Of a stretch of 64,000 bases of DNA, positions 44,976 to 58,700 are shown piece after piece. Below the pieces are notes generated by a model that saw only the letters and a list, made by a program, of their open reading frames with translations, was not told where the DNA came from and made no database searches. Source of the stretch: Spirodela intermedia. Lineage: Eukaryota > Streptophyta > Magnoliopsida > Alismatales > Araceae. The stretch is taken from positions 7,954,537 to 8,018,536 of the forward strand of contig LR746274.1 in the NCBI GenBank assembly GCA_902729315.2, written 5' to 3'. The position numbers were made by a program, and so were the translations under genes. The stretch's first letter is position 1. Each line of letters starts with the position of its first letter.

Positions 44976-47900
44976 GGTGCTGTTGTTGGGGAGCCAGTGT
45001 TATTAATTAGTGAATTTTATTTATTATTTATTATTTTTTATCATTTAAATAGTTATTCGAGTGTAGAAATACATCAAGAAGGATCACCAAAGGTATATTC
45101 TATTTTTGACAAGGTTTTTCTTAATGTTCTATTCACTAATGGTCAACATTAGGTCAAAGAAAGTAGATTCATCTACTAACATTTCAGAGGACATAATTGA
45201 AGCTACAATTGAAGAAATGGCAGATTAGAGAAATAGGAACCCACCTCAACAAATTAGGAAACAAAATATGCTTGAAAAGTCAAACCTAGCTAGAAGTTTG
45301 AAGCAAACCAACTTCAACATCAATCTTCAAGAGGGAGTGGTCTTTAAATATGGCAATGCTTTAATGAATTCTCTTCCTACATTTTATGGTTTATCTAATG
45401 ATGATCCTCTTGATTTTTTAGATGAGTTTCATATCAGATGTTCTGCTCAAAATATTCTTGGACTTACTACCAAAATTTTAAAGATGAAGTGTTTTCCTCT
45501 TACTTTGAAAGAAAAGGCTGAAGAATGGTATAGAAGTCTAGGAGTTGTTTTTGATGAGTGGATTAAACTTGAGAATAGATTTTTGCAAAAGTTTTACCCT
45601 CTAGGAAAGACAAATGCATCTAGAAGAGAAATGCAAAATTTCAGCCAAATAGATGATGAATCATTTAGTGAAGGTTGGGTGGGAGAGATTCAAAACTTTG
45701 ATAAGGAAATGTCCTCATCATGGAATTGAATTTTCTCAACTAGCTCAGATTTTCTATGATGGTCTAACGGATGCTCTTAGGAGTAGAGTTGATTTGGCTG
45801 TAGGAGGATCTTTCTATCATACTTGTGAGGATGAAATTTATGCTCTAATAGAGAAAATTGTAGAAATTGATATGCAACATGCAGGTCTAAGGCAAAATGG
45901 GAGAACTATGAACCAAAGGTGAGGTAGAATTCTGAATGTTGCAGGAAGGGAGGACAAAGTGGAGAGAGATCAGAATAATCATAGCTTAAGGGAGGCAAAC
46001 AAGAAGTTTGGATGAATTGACTTCAGCTTTGAACAAGGTACTTAATTCTGACTCTCCTCTCATTAAAGCTATGATTTGCTCTTTTTGTCATAGTAGAGAT
46101 CATGAAAATGGGGCTTGTAAAGAAGAAGAAGAGGTGAATATTGTGAGGTACAACTAAAGGCGATAGAGTGGGTAAAGAAACTGACGAGACTAAATCGTAT
46201 GGTCGTTGAATGCACACGATTCAGTGTCAAAACAAAGTCCTAATCTTACCAATTTATGATTAATCAAAGTAATTAATTAGTATAATAGTAATTAAGGGAC
46301 GAATCCACGGAGAATTAGGGAAATTTGAGAGATATCTTTGAAATTGATCAAATCGGACGATGAAATTAGGTTAGAAATTGAGCAATTTAGTATATTAAGA
46401 AAGATAACTCAATTTCGAATCCACGGAATAAAAAATCAGGTGATTTGGATGAGAATTCGAAGAGTAATCGAAGTTTGAAGTTAAGAGAAATTTTCATATC
46501 ACGAAATGATTAAAAACAGAAATTAAAACTAAATTAAACTTAATCTACAATACTTAAAGTAAAATTAATACTAAATGATGAAAGATTAAGATGAAAACAA
46601 ACAATATAACCCAAATTAGCCTTCGAAATGATCCAATTAATCGCCGGATGCAAGGCTTTTCATTCCGAATTTTTGAAGACGAAAGAGGAGTTCAAGACTT
46701 GATTTCTTCCAATTCTTTCAATAAAACATTGAAATTAAACATCCAACAGAAGCGTAAATGAGTTTTGAACACAATGCAAAAGATGGCGCGCGAATTGGAA
46801 CTCTAAACAAAGAGAATTTGAAGATTGATCGCGGGTAGTTCATCCGTCGCGAAGAACGGATTTTATAAAATTCGTAAATGATCGTGGCCGTCCGATCTGA
46901 TGGAGTTGATCGCGATGGACGATTGCGATGAGACACCTCTTCACGAATCGTCGCGACGATTTGACGATCGTCCGATCGTGATTGTGCAGTTAAGATGTGA
47001 TTGGATGTCCATCTGATGTGAATAATCTGGACCATTATAACTCTCGATCAGACGGTCGTGATTTATTCACTTAAGTGAGTATTTAGGCACGTGGTTGATC
47101 TCTGATTGCGTGGACCTTGATTCCACGTGATCTACGTACACTATTTGTCGCGATGTCGATTGGACGCACGAGATCACGCCACGCGTCCTGCACATAAGAA
47201 AACTAAGGGACTTTAGTCCCACACGGGAAAAACAAAGGAGTATATTCGGGTATATAAGATATGACGATTAAGAGGGATTAATACTTTGTCTTCCGATAAT
47301 CGGAAGACCTATATACTTTATTAAATAAATATATATAGTAAATATAAATACGCCATGTGTCACATCAGCACCACGCAGGCGCCCGCGTGCTGTCCACGTG
47401 GCAGAGCCACGTGGCCCCGAGTACCACGTCGCATCCACGTGTACACGCGCGACATATAACCCCTTTTTGCGATTTTTTAATTAATTTAAAACATTTAAAA
47501 ATCGAAAATAAATATAAATAAATTCAGAAAAATTCTAGAAAATTCTATAAAATTGTAAAAATCATAAATTTCAAAATACGACTCCAAATTAATTCAAATT
47601 TGTTTTGTTGGATTCAAAATTGAATAATCTATCATTATAAAAGGTCAAATTATTAAAATAAGAAGAGAATAAATTTTAATTAATTTTATACATTTATGTA
47701 TTATATAAAATAAATTTATATAAATACATAAATGTTAATAAATATCTTTTCTCTCATATTTTCACTCTTAAAACATGATTATGATCATAAATATAATTAT
47801 GATTAAAGATTGTAATGTGTAATTATTTATAATAATCCATAATTTGGTGTATTTTAAGATCATAACATGAATTTACATAAAATGATAGAAATATACTTAA

Positions 47901-50643
47901 AATATGATAACATGCATATATTTGTAATGATTAATGCCTTAATTTGCATTAATAATTATATAATTACATGCATAAATAGCATGTTATCAGAAACCAAGCA
48001 AGTTCAAGCTACAATCATGGCCCCAAGGCTCCATTTCAGCAGAGGACAAATTATTACCCTCCACAACCTCAACAACAATATCAAACTCCACCTCACTATC
48101 AACCTCAACTTCCTCAACCCGCTCAAAATTCTGAATCTAATAAAAATGAATTTATTTTGTACATGATGGAATAACAAAAGAACATGATGAGCTTTATGCA
48201 AGAAATGAAGAAAGAGATGATGAATGAGATTGACAACTTGAAGAGAGGGCAACCAGACCAAGGAAGAGTTAAGGGAGTTGAAATAAACTCCCATAAAGGT
48301 CAATTCCCAACTCAACCTCTTGTAAATCCTAGACATGTATCTTTTATTGATTGTGATGATGAATCTTGCGACATGATTTACGATGAGACAGATTTTTATG
48401 AGGAAGAGGAAGCTCATCCCATTTCTTAGTTAAGAAGTGGCAAAGAACTTCCTGATCCTTATAGAAGTTAGAAAAGGAGGAAATAAAGGAAAAGGTTTTG
48501 GAGAGAAATGAAAAGGAAGAAGCCTAAAATGAAAAGAAAGAGCCTCAGCCCTCTAAGTATCAACCTCCTATTCCCTTTCCAAGTGTTTTAAATTTTTCTA
48601 AACCCACATCAGATAATGAAACAAGAATGTTTGATGCCTTTAAGGGTGCAACTATTACTTTTCATCTTGAAGATGTGCTTAAATGTGTTCCTCCTATCTC
48701 TAAATATGTTAAAAACATTTGCACACCTAAGAGAACTCAAAGGAAGGTTCAATTGTCTGAAAATATTAGTTCCCTTCTTTTGGATTTTATACCTCTTAAA
48801 AAGAAAGATTCTAGAGCTCCTTTTATTAAATGTGAAATCAATGGCATGATTTTTCCTAAATCACTTTTAGATTCTGGAGTTAGTGTAAATCTTATGCCTA
48901 AAGCTTTATTTGATAAGCTTAAATTTGGGGATCTTGAGCCAATATGTATGGATCTATTATTAGCTGATACACCTGTGAGACAGCCACATGGAAGATTAAA
49001 TGATGTCTTGGTTAGAATTCAGCAATGTACCTTCCTTGTTGACTTTATTATGGTAGATATGAATGTGACTGTAAATTTTAGTCAATTGACTATAATTTTG
49101 GGTCAACCATTCCTTGCCACAGCAAAAGCAATCATAGATTGGGAAAACGGAACTATTGAGTTCAAGGTTGGAGAGGAGAAAGTTGAATTAAATATGATTG
49201 AATTCTTTGAAAATTCTAAAGGATTTCGTGAATAACTTGGTACATGTGAACTCCCTGATGAGGATGATGAGGAATCATAGGGTATCCTCTTGAGATTCAG
49301 GATTTGAATCCAAAAGAAGATCCAACTAATTCTCTCGGATTTAAAGGAGACCCTTCTCACCCAATTCTTGAACTTAAACTGTTGCCTTCTTCATTGAAAT
49401 ATGCATTTTTGGATTCTAACTAATCATATCTTGTTATCATTTCTTCAAGTTTAACCTATGAGCAGGAATATGATCTCTTGAAGGTTTTAAGAGATCATAA
49501 ATGTGTCATAGGTTGGACTTTTGATGATATTAGAGGCATACCTTCTCATGTTTGTGAACATAGTATTTTTCTAGAAGAAGGATCCAAGCCATGTAGAGAA
49601 AGTTAACATAGACTAAATCCTCATATGCTTGAATTCCTAAAAAAAGAAATTTTGAAATGGTTGGATGCTGATATCATTTATCCTATTTCTGATAGCACTT
49701 GGGTGAGTCTTGTTCATATGGTTCCTAAAAAGTCTGAATTAACCATTGAAATCAATGATAAAGGTGAAAAAATTTAGAAGAGATTAGTCACTAGTTGGCG
49801 AGTTTGCATTGATTATAAAAAATTAAACTCTGTAACTAAGAAAGATCATTATCCACTGCCTTTTATTGATCAAATTTTGGAAAAACTTTCAGGACAATTT
49901 TTTTTTTGTTTTCTTGATGGTTATTCACGCTATAATCAAGTAAATATTTATCCTGATGATCAAGAGAAAACAACTTTTACATGTCCTGTAGGAACATATA
50001 CTTTTAAGAGAATGCCATTTGGGTTATGAAATATCCCTACCACATTTCAAAGATACATGAATGCTATGTTTTCTAACTTAATTGGTGATTCATTTGAAAT
50101 TTTTATGGATAATTTCTCAGTTTTTGGAAGCTCATTTGAATCATGCTTGACCAGCTTAACCAAAGTTCTTGAAATTTGCATAGAAAATAACTTAGTTTTA
50201 AGTTGGGAAAAATCTCATTTTATGGTGCAGGATAACATAGTGTTGGGGAACAAAGTAAGCAAGGATGAGCTGGAGGTAGATAACCCAAGATAGAGATAAT
50301 CAAGGAGCTACCTCTTCCCATCAACCTAAAGCAACTTAGGGGCTTCCTTGGCCATACAGGTTTCTTTAAGAGGTTCATTAAAGATTTTACAAAAATTTCT
50401 AAACCTCTCACTAACCTCCTTGCTAAAGATGTTGATTTTACTTTAGATGATAGTGCTAAAACTGCATTTCAGGAAATTAAACAAACACTCATATAAGTAC
50501 TTATCCTTCAAGCTCTAGAATGGAGTTTACCTTTTGAAATAATGTATGATGTTTCAAATTTAGTAGTGGGAGCAGTTTTGGGGCAAAAGAAGGATAAGAA
50601 ACCCATGGTCATTTACTATGCTAGTAAAACTTTGATTGATGCT
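44976..50643 (+). pseudogene. Dead Athila-type Ty3/gypsy element B (leader-gag-pol)
   Basis: The leader word ttggtgctgttgttggggag lies at 44974-44993. Gag runs from about 45268 (LARSLKQTNFNINLQ) through LKMKCFPLTLKEKAEEWY and, after a frameshift, CPHHGIEFSQLAQIFYDGL. A CX2CX4HX4C knuckle is at about 46077-46118. Gag is broken by a solo LTR and resumes with YNHGPKAPFQQ. The protease has LLDSGVSVNLMPKALFDKL (about 48870; Asp-Ser-Gly kept, Ala changed to Val). RT from about 49618 shows WVSLVHMVPKK, FLDGYSRYNQ and IFMDNFSVFG at about 50100, where the second catalytic Asp is Asn, and ends at RNase H YYASKTLIDA, cut by LTR copy d. Stops are scattered throughout. Confidence 0.88.
46182..47989 (+). 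mobile_element. Solo LTR with GAAAC target-site duplication in Athila B gag
   Basis: Flanked by GAAAC (46177-46181) and GAAAC (47990-47994). The insert starts TGACGAGACTAAATCG and ends agcatgttatca. Removing it joins ...SG-stop-RN and QASSSYNHG in frame, as expected for this Gag. Length is 1808 bp. It contains tttagtcccacac and atattcgggtatataagat near 47210-47260, the same order as in family L, so it is probably a related family in + orientation. A GC-rich block at 47350-47455 holds several acgtgg words. Confidence 0.9.
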
Positions 50644-52110
50644 TGATAAGTCTTCATTATCATGAGTTAATAATTAATAAATAATATATATTTAGCCTTA
50701 ACTCATAATAAATAGACTTATATTTATATTAAATTATGAAAAGTGGTTTTCAATTAATTAATGTGAATTTTTGGCTAATTATGTAATTTTATATGAAATT
50801 TATATGATTTTTATAGTCCTATTTTTAAAATAAATGAAGAAAAATAAATTAAAGTAAAATATAAAAAAATATAAATAGAAAAAAGGAGGACCCATTGGCC
50901 AATTGAGCCCGCAAGCTGGTTGGGAATGCAATTGGGGAAGAGCAACAAGTAGGGGCTCGAGTGGCTATAGACCGATGGAGGCAAGTGTGTGTCACTCACT
51001 TTCCACATGACTGGTGGCTAGCTGGTTATGGGGCAAGGAGTAGTCGTACACATGAGAAAGGGACTCATTGATTCTCTAATCTCATGTTATCATATAATCT
51101 GTCTCCACATTCAGCGTATAACCGATGTGGGACTAAACCGGTGGTCCTAGAATAATTTTGAAGATTTTAATACTTAAAATATCCCTTAGTTATAATAGAG
51201 ATATATCATGATGATGTCACTGTATAAAGGTATTAGAGTACTTATTTCAATCTCTCTCATATAGGCGGGTGACCGGTGCGAGTTCAAATCCTCCTAGAGC
51301 CAAAACTCGAATTTTTATTTAATTAAATCGTGACTTTCTTGCAAATCACTGGTGAAGGATTAAGCCACTAGAATCATTGGATCATCGGCGAAAATCTCGT
51401 TAACACGATTCACGGAGCATTCTTACAAAAATTGTTAAACGAGTGACAATAAAAAGATCGCGAATCCATCAAGAAAATTATATTCGATTGATCAACAAAC
51501 AAGCCATCATCGAGAAGAGGACAATCCACCATGAGGCAAGTCACCACCTCTTGAGAGTGTATCGGATGCAATGAAGAGCATCCTCTTGCTGCACAGACTT
51601 GAGGATGAAGCTCCCTGACACGTGTCCAACCCCTATCCAGCTTCTCTCTATCAGGTGACAGCCGCTAGAGAGCCACAAAGTCATCATTTTTCTACTTCAC
51701 TAGGTGACAGTTGTTGGACACAATTCGATGACCCATTTCATTGATCTCTAGACTTCGCAAGAAGATTTAGAGATTGCACACGTCGTCTGTATCTACAGAA
51801 AGCCTTCAAGGCTATAGACATTGCACGATGATCCTCTTGAATGCTCAAAATTCTAGTGCATCATTGATGCATCACTATCATGATGTTGGAACTTTGTTTT
51901 CCTACTTTCAACTTAATTTTCACTTCATTTACTAATAGGTGTGATTTAAATTTACCTAACTATTCTTCATTCAATTACAATTTTGTCGGCTTTTACCCAA
52001 ATATCAATTATCGTCTAGTAAAACAGACGATATCGATTATTCTCTCGCACACGTGGAAGGGTAGATGTTCTTGGTAAAACAGTTAATATCGACTATTGTC
52101 ACGTAAGAAA
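50644..52110 (-). mobile_element. LTR, family L copy d, truncated at its 5' end
   Basis: The minus-strand 3' terminus (tgataagtcttca at 50644) abuts Athila B pol. Homology to copy a continues through the tRNA-like module (51221-51302) and the ttcctactttcaacttaat word (51899) to an acgtaagaa word at about 52101. It then breaks off, so the first roughly 250-300 bp of the LTR are missing. A gatgttctt/ggtaaaacag segment with repeated atatcgatta/atatcgacta words near 52030-52095 is not in copy a. No host pol resumes beyond it. Confidence 0.75.
51221..51302 (+). other. tRNA-like module inside LTR copy d
   Basis: A-box-like aaaggtattagagtac, then cgggtgaccggtgcgagttc, then aaatcctcctagagcca with encoded CCA. 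Same layout as in copy a, with several compensating and non-compensating differences. Confidence 0.5.
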
Positions 52111-55100
52111 AGGAGAAAATGCTAGAAAAATAGGAGAAAATCAGAAAAATACGACAAAAAATAAGAAGTCAAAATAGAAAACGCGATTTGCAGATCTGGG
52201 GTACAAGGAGGAATGGGGGAGAGAAAGGGAGTCTTTTTGGAGTTTTTCTTGGCATTGTTCTTGAGAGAAAACATTGTTCTTCCTTCTCATGTGAAAATAG
52301 GAATCTAAAGAGCGTATCATTGATTTTGATTGTTCTCTTCTGCCTTTTTCACCTTAAATCCATTCTGTTGAACTGAATGCAAGACTGAGAAGCACTACCT
52401 AGAGGTCAACATCAAGCCATGCATTCTAAGGGTTGTAAGTTTGATTTTTAATAGATTTTTCATTATTTTCTTGTTTGATCTGCGAAATAATTTTATTTTC
52501 TTAGGTTTAATCATTTCTTTATTTTTTCTCTTCTATTTTTATCATTCCAAAGCATATTTAGTTTCCTAATTTTAATTCATTTAATTTTTAAATTCGTATT
52601 TACATTTATCTGTCATTTTATTTCCTTTATTGCTTTGAATATCAATTTAAATCTTCTAATCAATTCAGTAATTCTTTAAATTAGAGAATAAAAATATTTT
52701 TAAAAACCTTTCTTGAGGAGACGACCTAGCTCACCACTATATCTATTTAAAATTATTAATATTTTTGGTGAATCTAGTTCTATAAATTATTAAAATTGAT
52801 TGATGATTCTAATAACGACTTAGAACCACATCAACAACATATTAATGGATGAAGCATGAATCCCTATTCATGTGAAATCTCCTATAAAGATGGTCTCATT
52901 ATGTATGTGAACAAATAAACATAGGATCAATGAAACGAGGGGTGTGCTGAAAAGCATTAGACAAAGGCTTTGTGGACTGTTCCTCGGCTCATGAAGTGTT
53001 GAGGTGTCTCTGTATTGAGCTTCTGTGTGTTGAGCTCATAAAGTGATGTAGAAGGGCAGTCAAATATGCTGTCCCTCATCCTCATGCTCAGTGGCAACTC
53101 AGCCCTGGCTGCCATTCATTTCTCTAGGTATCATGTCATCATACGAAAATTTATTTCATAAGATTCCAATATCTACAAATCATGATTTCTCCTTGATGCT
53201 TTACCATTATGTCTGCCTTTATTCTTTGCAAGCTTGACGGGAAGACCAAGCCCTCTCAAGGTTTGGTGCGGGTGAGTTACCGAGAGCCCAAATCTTTCAT
53301 GTGATTTTAGTGGTCCAGATGGTGCCTTCTTTTTCTTCTTCTCTCTTGATTTCAGTCCAGCCATTATTTTTACAGCTGAAAGAGGTTCCCACTTGTGGAC
53401 ATGGAAAAGATCTTTCATGTAACATACGATAGTCCATATGTGCCACTTTAGGTAACAGTTGATCTGTGAACTATCCCTCCCAGGTATTTGATGAGAAAAT
53501 CATGGGGCAAACATTATCTGTATGTTAAATAATGCATATATTTTTCATGTTTGTTCCAAAGAAACATAGCCACCCATGTTGGCTATATATGTCATCCTAA
53601 GGCCTACTTAATTGGTGGCTTCTAAGACCCATTTAGTCAAAGAAAGGCACTAGCTTTGAAGTTTATACAGTGTCTTCTATGTGGTGCAACTCTACTAAGA
53701 AAATGTAGGCAGTGGAGGAATATTATATCTAAAAATTTATGTGTACATAGTTCATCCCATATGGGACGTAGTGATTTGTCTTATATCTCATTGAGCATGC
53801 ATGCTATGGTTCAGGTATAAAGTTTTCTTCTATATGGATTATTTTTAGTAGTGGTATTAGAAATAAATATATAATGAAATAGTATCCTCATCCATTGATC
53901 CTAGAGAGTGATCAATATTAATTACCCAGATGAAAATTTTAAAAAAATTGAAATCTAAACTCTGTCCTTTTAATTTATTTTATTTTTCCATCATTATTAC
54001 CTATGGTCTGTGCGTCATGGAGTCATTGCTGGGTTCTGGAAACACCAGTCATGTGCCAATAGGCGTCAGTTTTTCTGTCCAAGAAGTTGTAAGCGGTGTG
54101 AGTTTAGGCACCTCATCTCGGACCACAAGCCTATCAGTCTTCAGCCCATCCATGAACTCCGGCCCATTAACACAATTTGCCGTCATGCCCAAGGTCTAGC
54201 TCTGTGAATCTATTATCGGGCACTCAAATAAAGCCCATTTGATAACAACTTATTATTATTATTATTATTATTAAATATATAATAAAATATGATCCTCAAC
54301 AATCGATCCTTGCAGTGATCAATATTAATAACAATACGAAAGTTTTAAAAAAACTTTAAATTTAATTACTAGCCTTTTAATTTATTTTGATATTAATCAG
54401 GCTTCAAATAAAGCCCATGTGAAAAATAGTCCGGCCCGATCAGCCCGTAGCTGGCAAGTCCGGGTAAGTCAGAGCTTTAGTAGGGTTGACCCAGAATTAA
54501 GAAGCACGGTTCCAGACCACGTCCTCGTCTGTTTTCGTCATCTACGGGACAGCCTCTCTCTCTTTCTCTCTCTTCCGTCCGCCGATGCAACCGGCGGCGC
54601 CGCCAATCAGCGTGGCAACAGTTGGGGGTGGGGGCCAGCTCTCTCTTCCCCTTCCTATTCCGGCCTCCATTGGCGATGGGTGATTTATGTATAAGCCCCT
54701 CGAAACTCTTAAACTTAGTTGACGAGGGAATATAACTATTTTTTTATTTCTTTCCTAATTCCTTGCAGCCCAAGGGGGAAATTGTTTAAAAAGCTCGTGT
54801 AGGATGACTTGAATTCTATACAAACCCCAAATAATATGATTATATGCTACTGTCCTTGAAAATACAGGTAACCCCTACATTTTCTGTATGATGACGATCA
54901 CATATTGACAATTGCATCTGAATATTATATTTAATTTTCGCCAGCCAATTACTGGTGGAAAATCAAATCTTCCACATTAAAATCTTAACCTTTATTGACT
55001 ATTACATATAAACACTTGAGAAGCTGCATGATGCGACCGATCTCCTTTTTCTTTTTTAATGATACAATTAAAAAAAAAAATCCCACCATTTTTTTTGGCT

Positions 55101-55771
55101 TATATATTTCTCCCGAACCATAATTTTTTTTTCCATTTTTTTATTTTTTAAATATCTATGTTCTTCCAAGTAAAAACATTGAACATAAATAAAGAGTATC
55201 ACAAAATAAACCCACATTTAACCACCACTCAAGAACATGAAATCATTTGAGGTGGGATAATTCCTCGAGAATCAGCTACGATTGAGACAAAAATACATAC
55301 CATTGAAGCAGATTATAAAAAAAATAATTGTCTTATTAAATAGGGTTAATTGCATTCACAAAGATAACATATCCCAAAGATCATGATAATCTTACGTCAA
55401 TGCCATGAAAACAAGCTACACTAGCTCCATCACTCGTAGGAATTTAGGAAGTGGGTCGGTAGTAGAAATTTAATAAATAAAAAAAAAGCAGGTAAATATT
55501 CCCCCACTATGGTTCCTAAAAACAGAAAGGATATATAGTCCCTCATGTTCTATATAGCCTGGAAAATATCCCACCCAAAAAAGCTTTCTAAAACTGGAAG
55601 GAATACCATATTTCAAGCTCTATCCTGGAGCTGAGGAAAGAGAGATCACTGGTGCGATTTATGAGAAAATATGCTCTTTCAACACCAAAAATCCTGCAGA
55701 GAAAAAGAAAAAAATCCTATTCCAAGAGGTAAGGGAAGAATCCGAGAGAAAAAAAAGGCACTTTGGTGTTA
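52111..55771. other. Intergenic DNA: LTR remnants, direct repeats, small ORFs
   Basis: 52180-52850 looks like a retroelement end (gaggagacgacctagctcac at about 52714 resembles the word that closes Athila LTRs). An 81-codon minus frame with an ATG (53418-53173, Lys-rich, GLKSREKKKKKAPSG) matches nothing I know. About 53866-53990 and 54274-54390 are diverged direct repeats (gatcaatattaat, then cttttaatttatttt), followed or preceded by caaataaagccca words. A (TTA)8 run lies at 54250-54273. A GC-rich patch at 54420-54690 has a 32-codon frame from ATG 54585 (MQPAAPPISVATVGGGG) that could be an orphan first exon. 54700-55771 is AT-rich with nothing recognised. Confidence 0.45.
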
Positions 55772-58700
55772 TTATTTGTATTGCTGAGAAATCTCCCAGG
55801 TGAGCTTGTCCATGAACTGGCATTTCTTGCCAAATCCCCAGCCAGGATTATTCTGCAAGAGAGAAGAAAATCAGAAAGTGATAGCATATTATCTTTATAT
55901 AATCTGTTGAGAAATTCTGGGCATCTCAAGATCAAGCATGAGGACGATGAAGGCAACAGAAAAATGTGTGAATATGGGTAATAAGAAACAAAAAGATGAA
56001 TGAAGAATGATAGCAGGATGTCTTTTTCTCAGTTTTTTCAGTTGTTAAATTGGAAATATGTTCCTATCGAATTCACCCAAATTCAACATAATCCTTTGCA
56101 TGCAATATGATATCATGGGGTTTAATATATGATTCCCAACCATCTGGAAAATGGGCAAACCTAATAGAATTGGCACAACAAAAATAGTAAATTCACAATG
56201 ACTTAGGATGGATCAAATCTTTTCGTTACTAAGTTTTCTATTTGATGATGCTCATTTGTTTCTCCAAGCTATTTTTCATAGTCCATTTATAGAAATAGAC
56301 AAAAACGTCCAGAGATTCTTAACGTTTTGAGGATGAAGAATCATGGAAGGAGCCTTTTTAAAAGCCTTTAAAAAGACACCAAGGTGTGAGGATTCTTGGA
56401 GAATGATTCCCAATCGAATCGACCTCGTTTGGGTTTTTCCTTTTCATCGATGAAATCAAGCACAGTTGATCCATAAACTATATCCAAGAGACAAACATTA
56501 GACTTAAATCTAGCTCAACTGGAGCTCTTAAATCTGAAAGCGGAAAAGAGACTGACAGTAAGTAAAATAAAATACACCCAAAAAAATAAAAATTATCAAT
56601 CCCTATTGAAACCGTCTGAAGAAAACAGTTACACCCATGACACTGAACATTGATATCCATGAGCAAGCAAGGAGCAACCTTCAACTAGATCATGGCATGC
56701 AACCTTCGATTCTAAAAGTTTTATTGCTAATGATTTGAGGTCTAACTTGGCTAGCTCAAACTGTGATTCCATTGACTCCAAGGTTATATTAACACAATTA
56801 GAATGGTGCCCAATTTTGGTATGTTAGGGAATATAAAACAAAATTAGAATCACTTGAATAACCATGGAGGTAGAAAATTAATAAATTTAAATCATTAGAT
56901 ACATCTGAAGAAAAATCAATGACCTATTATCATAACAAGAATAGTAAAGTGTGGGAAGATAATGGAACCTTCAGTGACAGCATAGCACGATCAGTGAACC
57001 GCCTCACAGAAGAAGGTATGTTCTCAGGTAAAGTGTTTGCGACCCTTTCTAACTCTTGATGTTGCTGTTTCGCTGTTACTCTGTCAGGGCCACTATAGAA
57101 GTCAACAAGTTCTTTCAACACTGGTGCCTTCTCCATTGTTTCTTTCACAACATCCTGGTTAAGATAAAAGGGTACATAGATTATCAAGAGCACACATCAT
57201 TGTCTCTAATTATTATCATGAATTGACATTCTTCAGATGTATGCAACCACTATCAAAGAGAAAGAATGTGTCGGGGAACTTTATAATATAGTCTATACAT
57301 GCTGGATAGAGATAAATAAGAAGTAGGGCCCCAGATCAAATACAAAGATTTGACTAATCATGTATCCGTCAGCAAACTACCCACTTCAAAATAAATAAAT
57401 AAATAAATAATGGGTATCGGCTGTAAAATAAACTTTCTACAATGCAGGCCAATAAGTTCAACATATGTCTATCTTTTCAAAAATCGCTACAGAACCTACA
57501 AACAACCAGTGACAGACGCAGACGTCCAACATGTAAATAGAGTCACATGTTGCAAGCCAAAACGTGACTACAAAAAAATTCACATACACAAAGTCTTTCA
57601 AAGAAGGCCGGCAAAATTCCACGTACTTGCTTCCTTCCACCGGCCACTCCAAAGTAGGGAGCTCTAAACGTGGGTTAAGAATAGAAGAGAGAACAAAGAA
57701 CCAGGTAAAATGGTTGCCCAAGCCTCTATCCGAATGAAAGCTTATCGCATGAATTTTACAGAGTGTAGATAGTGCTCAAACCATGCATCAACAGATAAAG
57801 CATATTCATATAGAAAAGAGCTGATACCACTTTTTTTTTCCCAGAATATCAGAGAGTTTACATTGTTTCTACTTGTCTGAGTGGCATCAAAAAAGGCAAA
57901 CAGTTCTTTTGGACATTTGACATGATTTCTAGCTGCTTTTCCTGAGTTTTTCGTCTGAGTCATTTAAGACCCATATTATTTACTCAAACTTCATTTCGGT
58001 GAAATGGAGACAAACCAAAAGATTGATGAGTACATCTATCACTGGATTTTGTAGAAGCAAAAGCATAGGCACTTTCTGGCACAATTTAGGGTGAAGATGA
58101 AAACATTTATCAAACTGAAAACTTTCTATCAACATTCCGAAGAGTTGGTCAAAAAACAACAGCTCAACAATCTAAGGCTCCTGTATTGATCTGTACATAT
58201 CCTTTAGCCACAATGACAATCTTGACACATTTTCCCATTGTTCTTCCTTTTATTCAATGAGAATCCATCCTCTTCTGCTAAAGACGAATTACATGGTATG
58301 AGGCAATATAAGTTGTGCTATACGGACTGTCTGCTGAAGAATAAAATGATTTCTAAATGGTGGATAAATGGGAATTCAAAGAATAGATACATGATTCACG
58401 ACAAAAGGCAAGCCTTCTATAGGATTAATAAGGGTTGTGAGTTCGTTCACTTGCAAAGATTCATTAGTTATAGATTCCTCCTTTTAATTCATCTTTGTTT
58501 GGGAAAAAAACACTTCAACAAATGACATAAGATGCAATGGCTCAGACACCACCCAAGTTTTAGAAAACTGGGAGAAAAAGACCACGTAACCCGTCTTTCC
58601 TACAAAGCCAGAGGTTAAAATATTATAGAAATGGTAAGACTCAAATATTAAAAGACTTCTGACTCTTTAAGTTTATATATCCATTGTGCCCTCTGGACAG

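Noticed and set aside
52119-52123. ATGCT as the right-hand target-site duplication of LTR copy d (left flank 50639-50643)
   Set aside because: The LTR does not end in the expected CA at that point, and host pol does not resume after it, so the match is probably chance.
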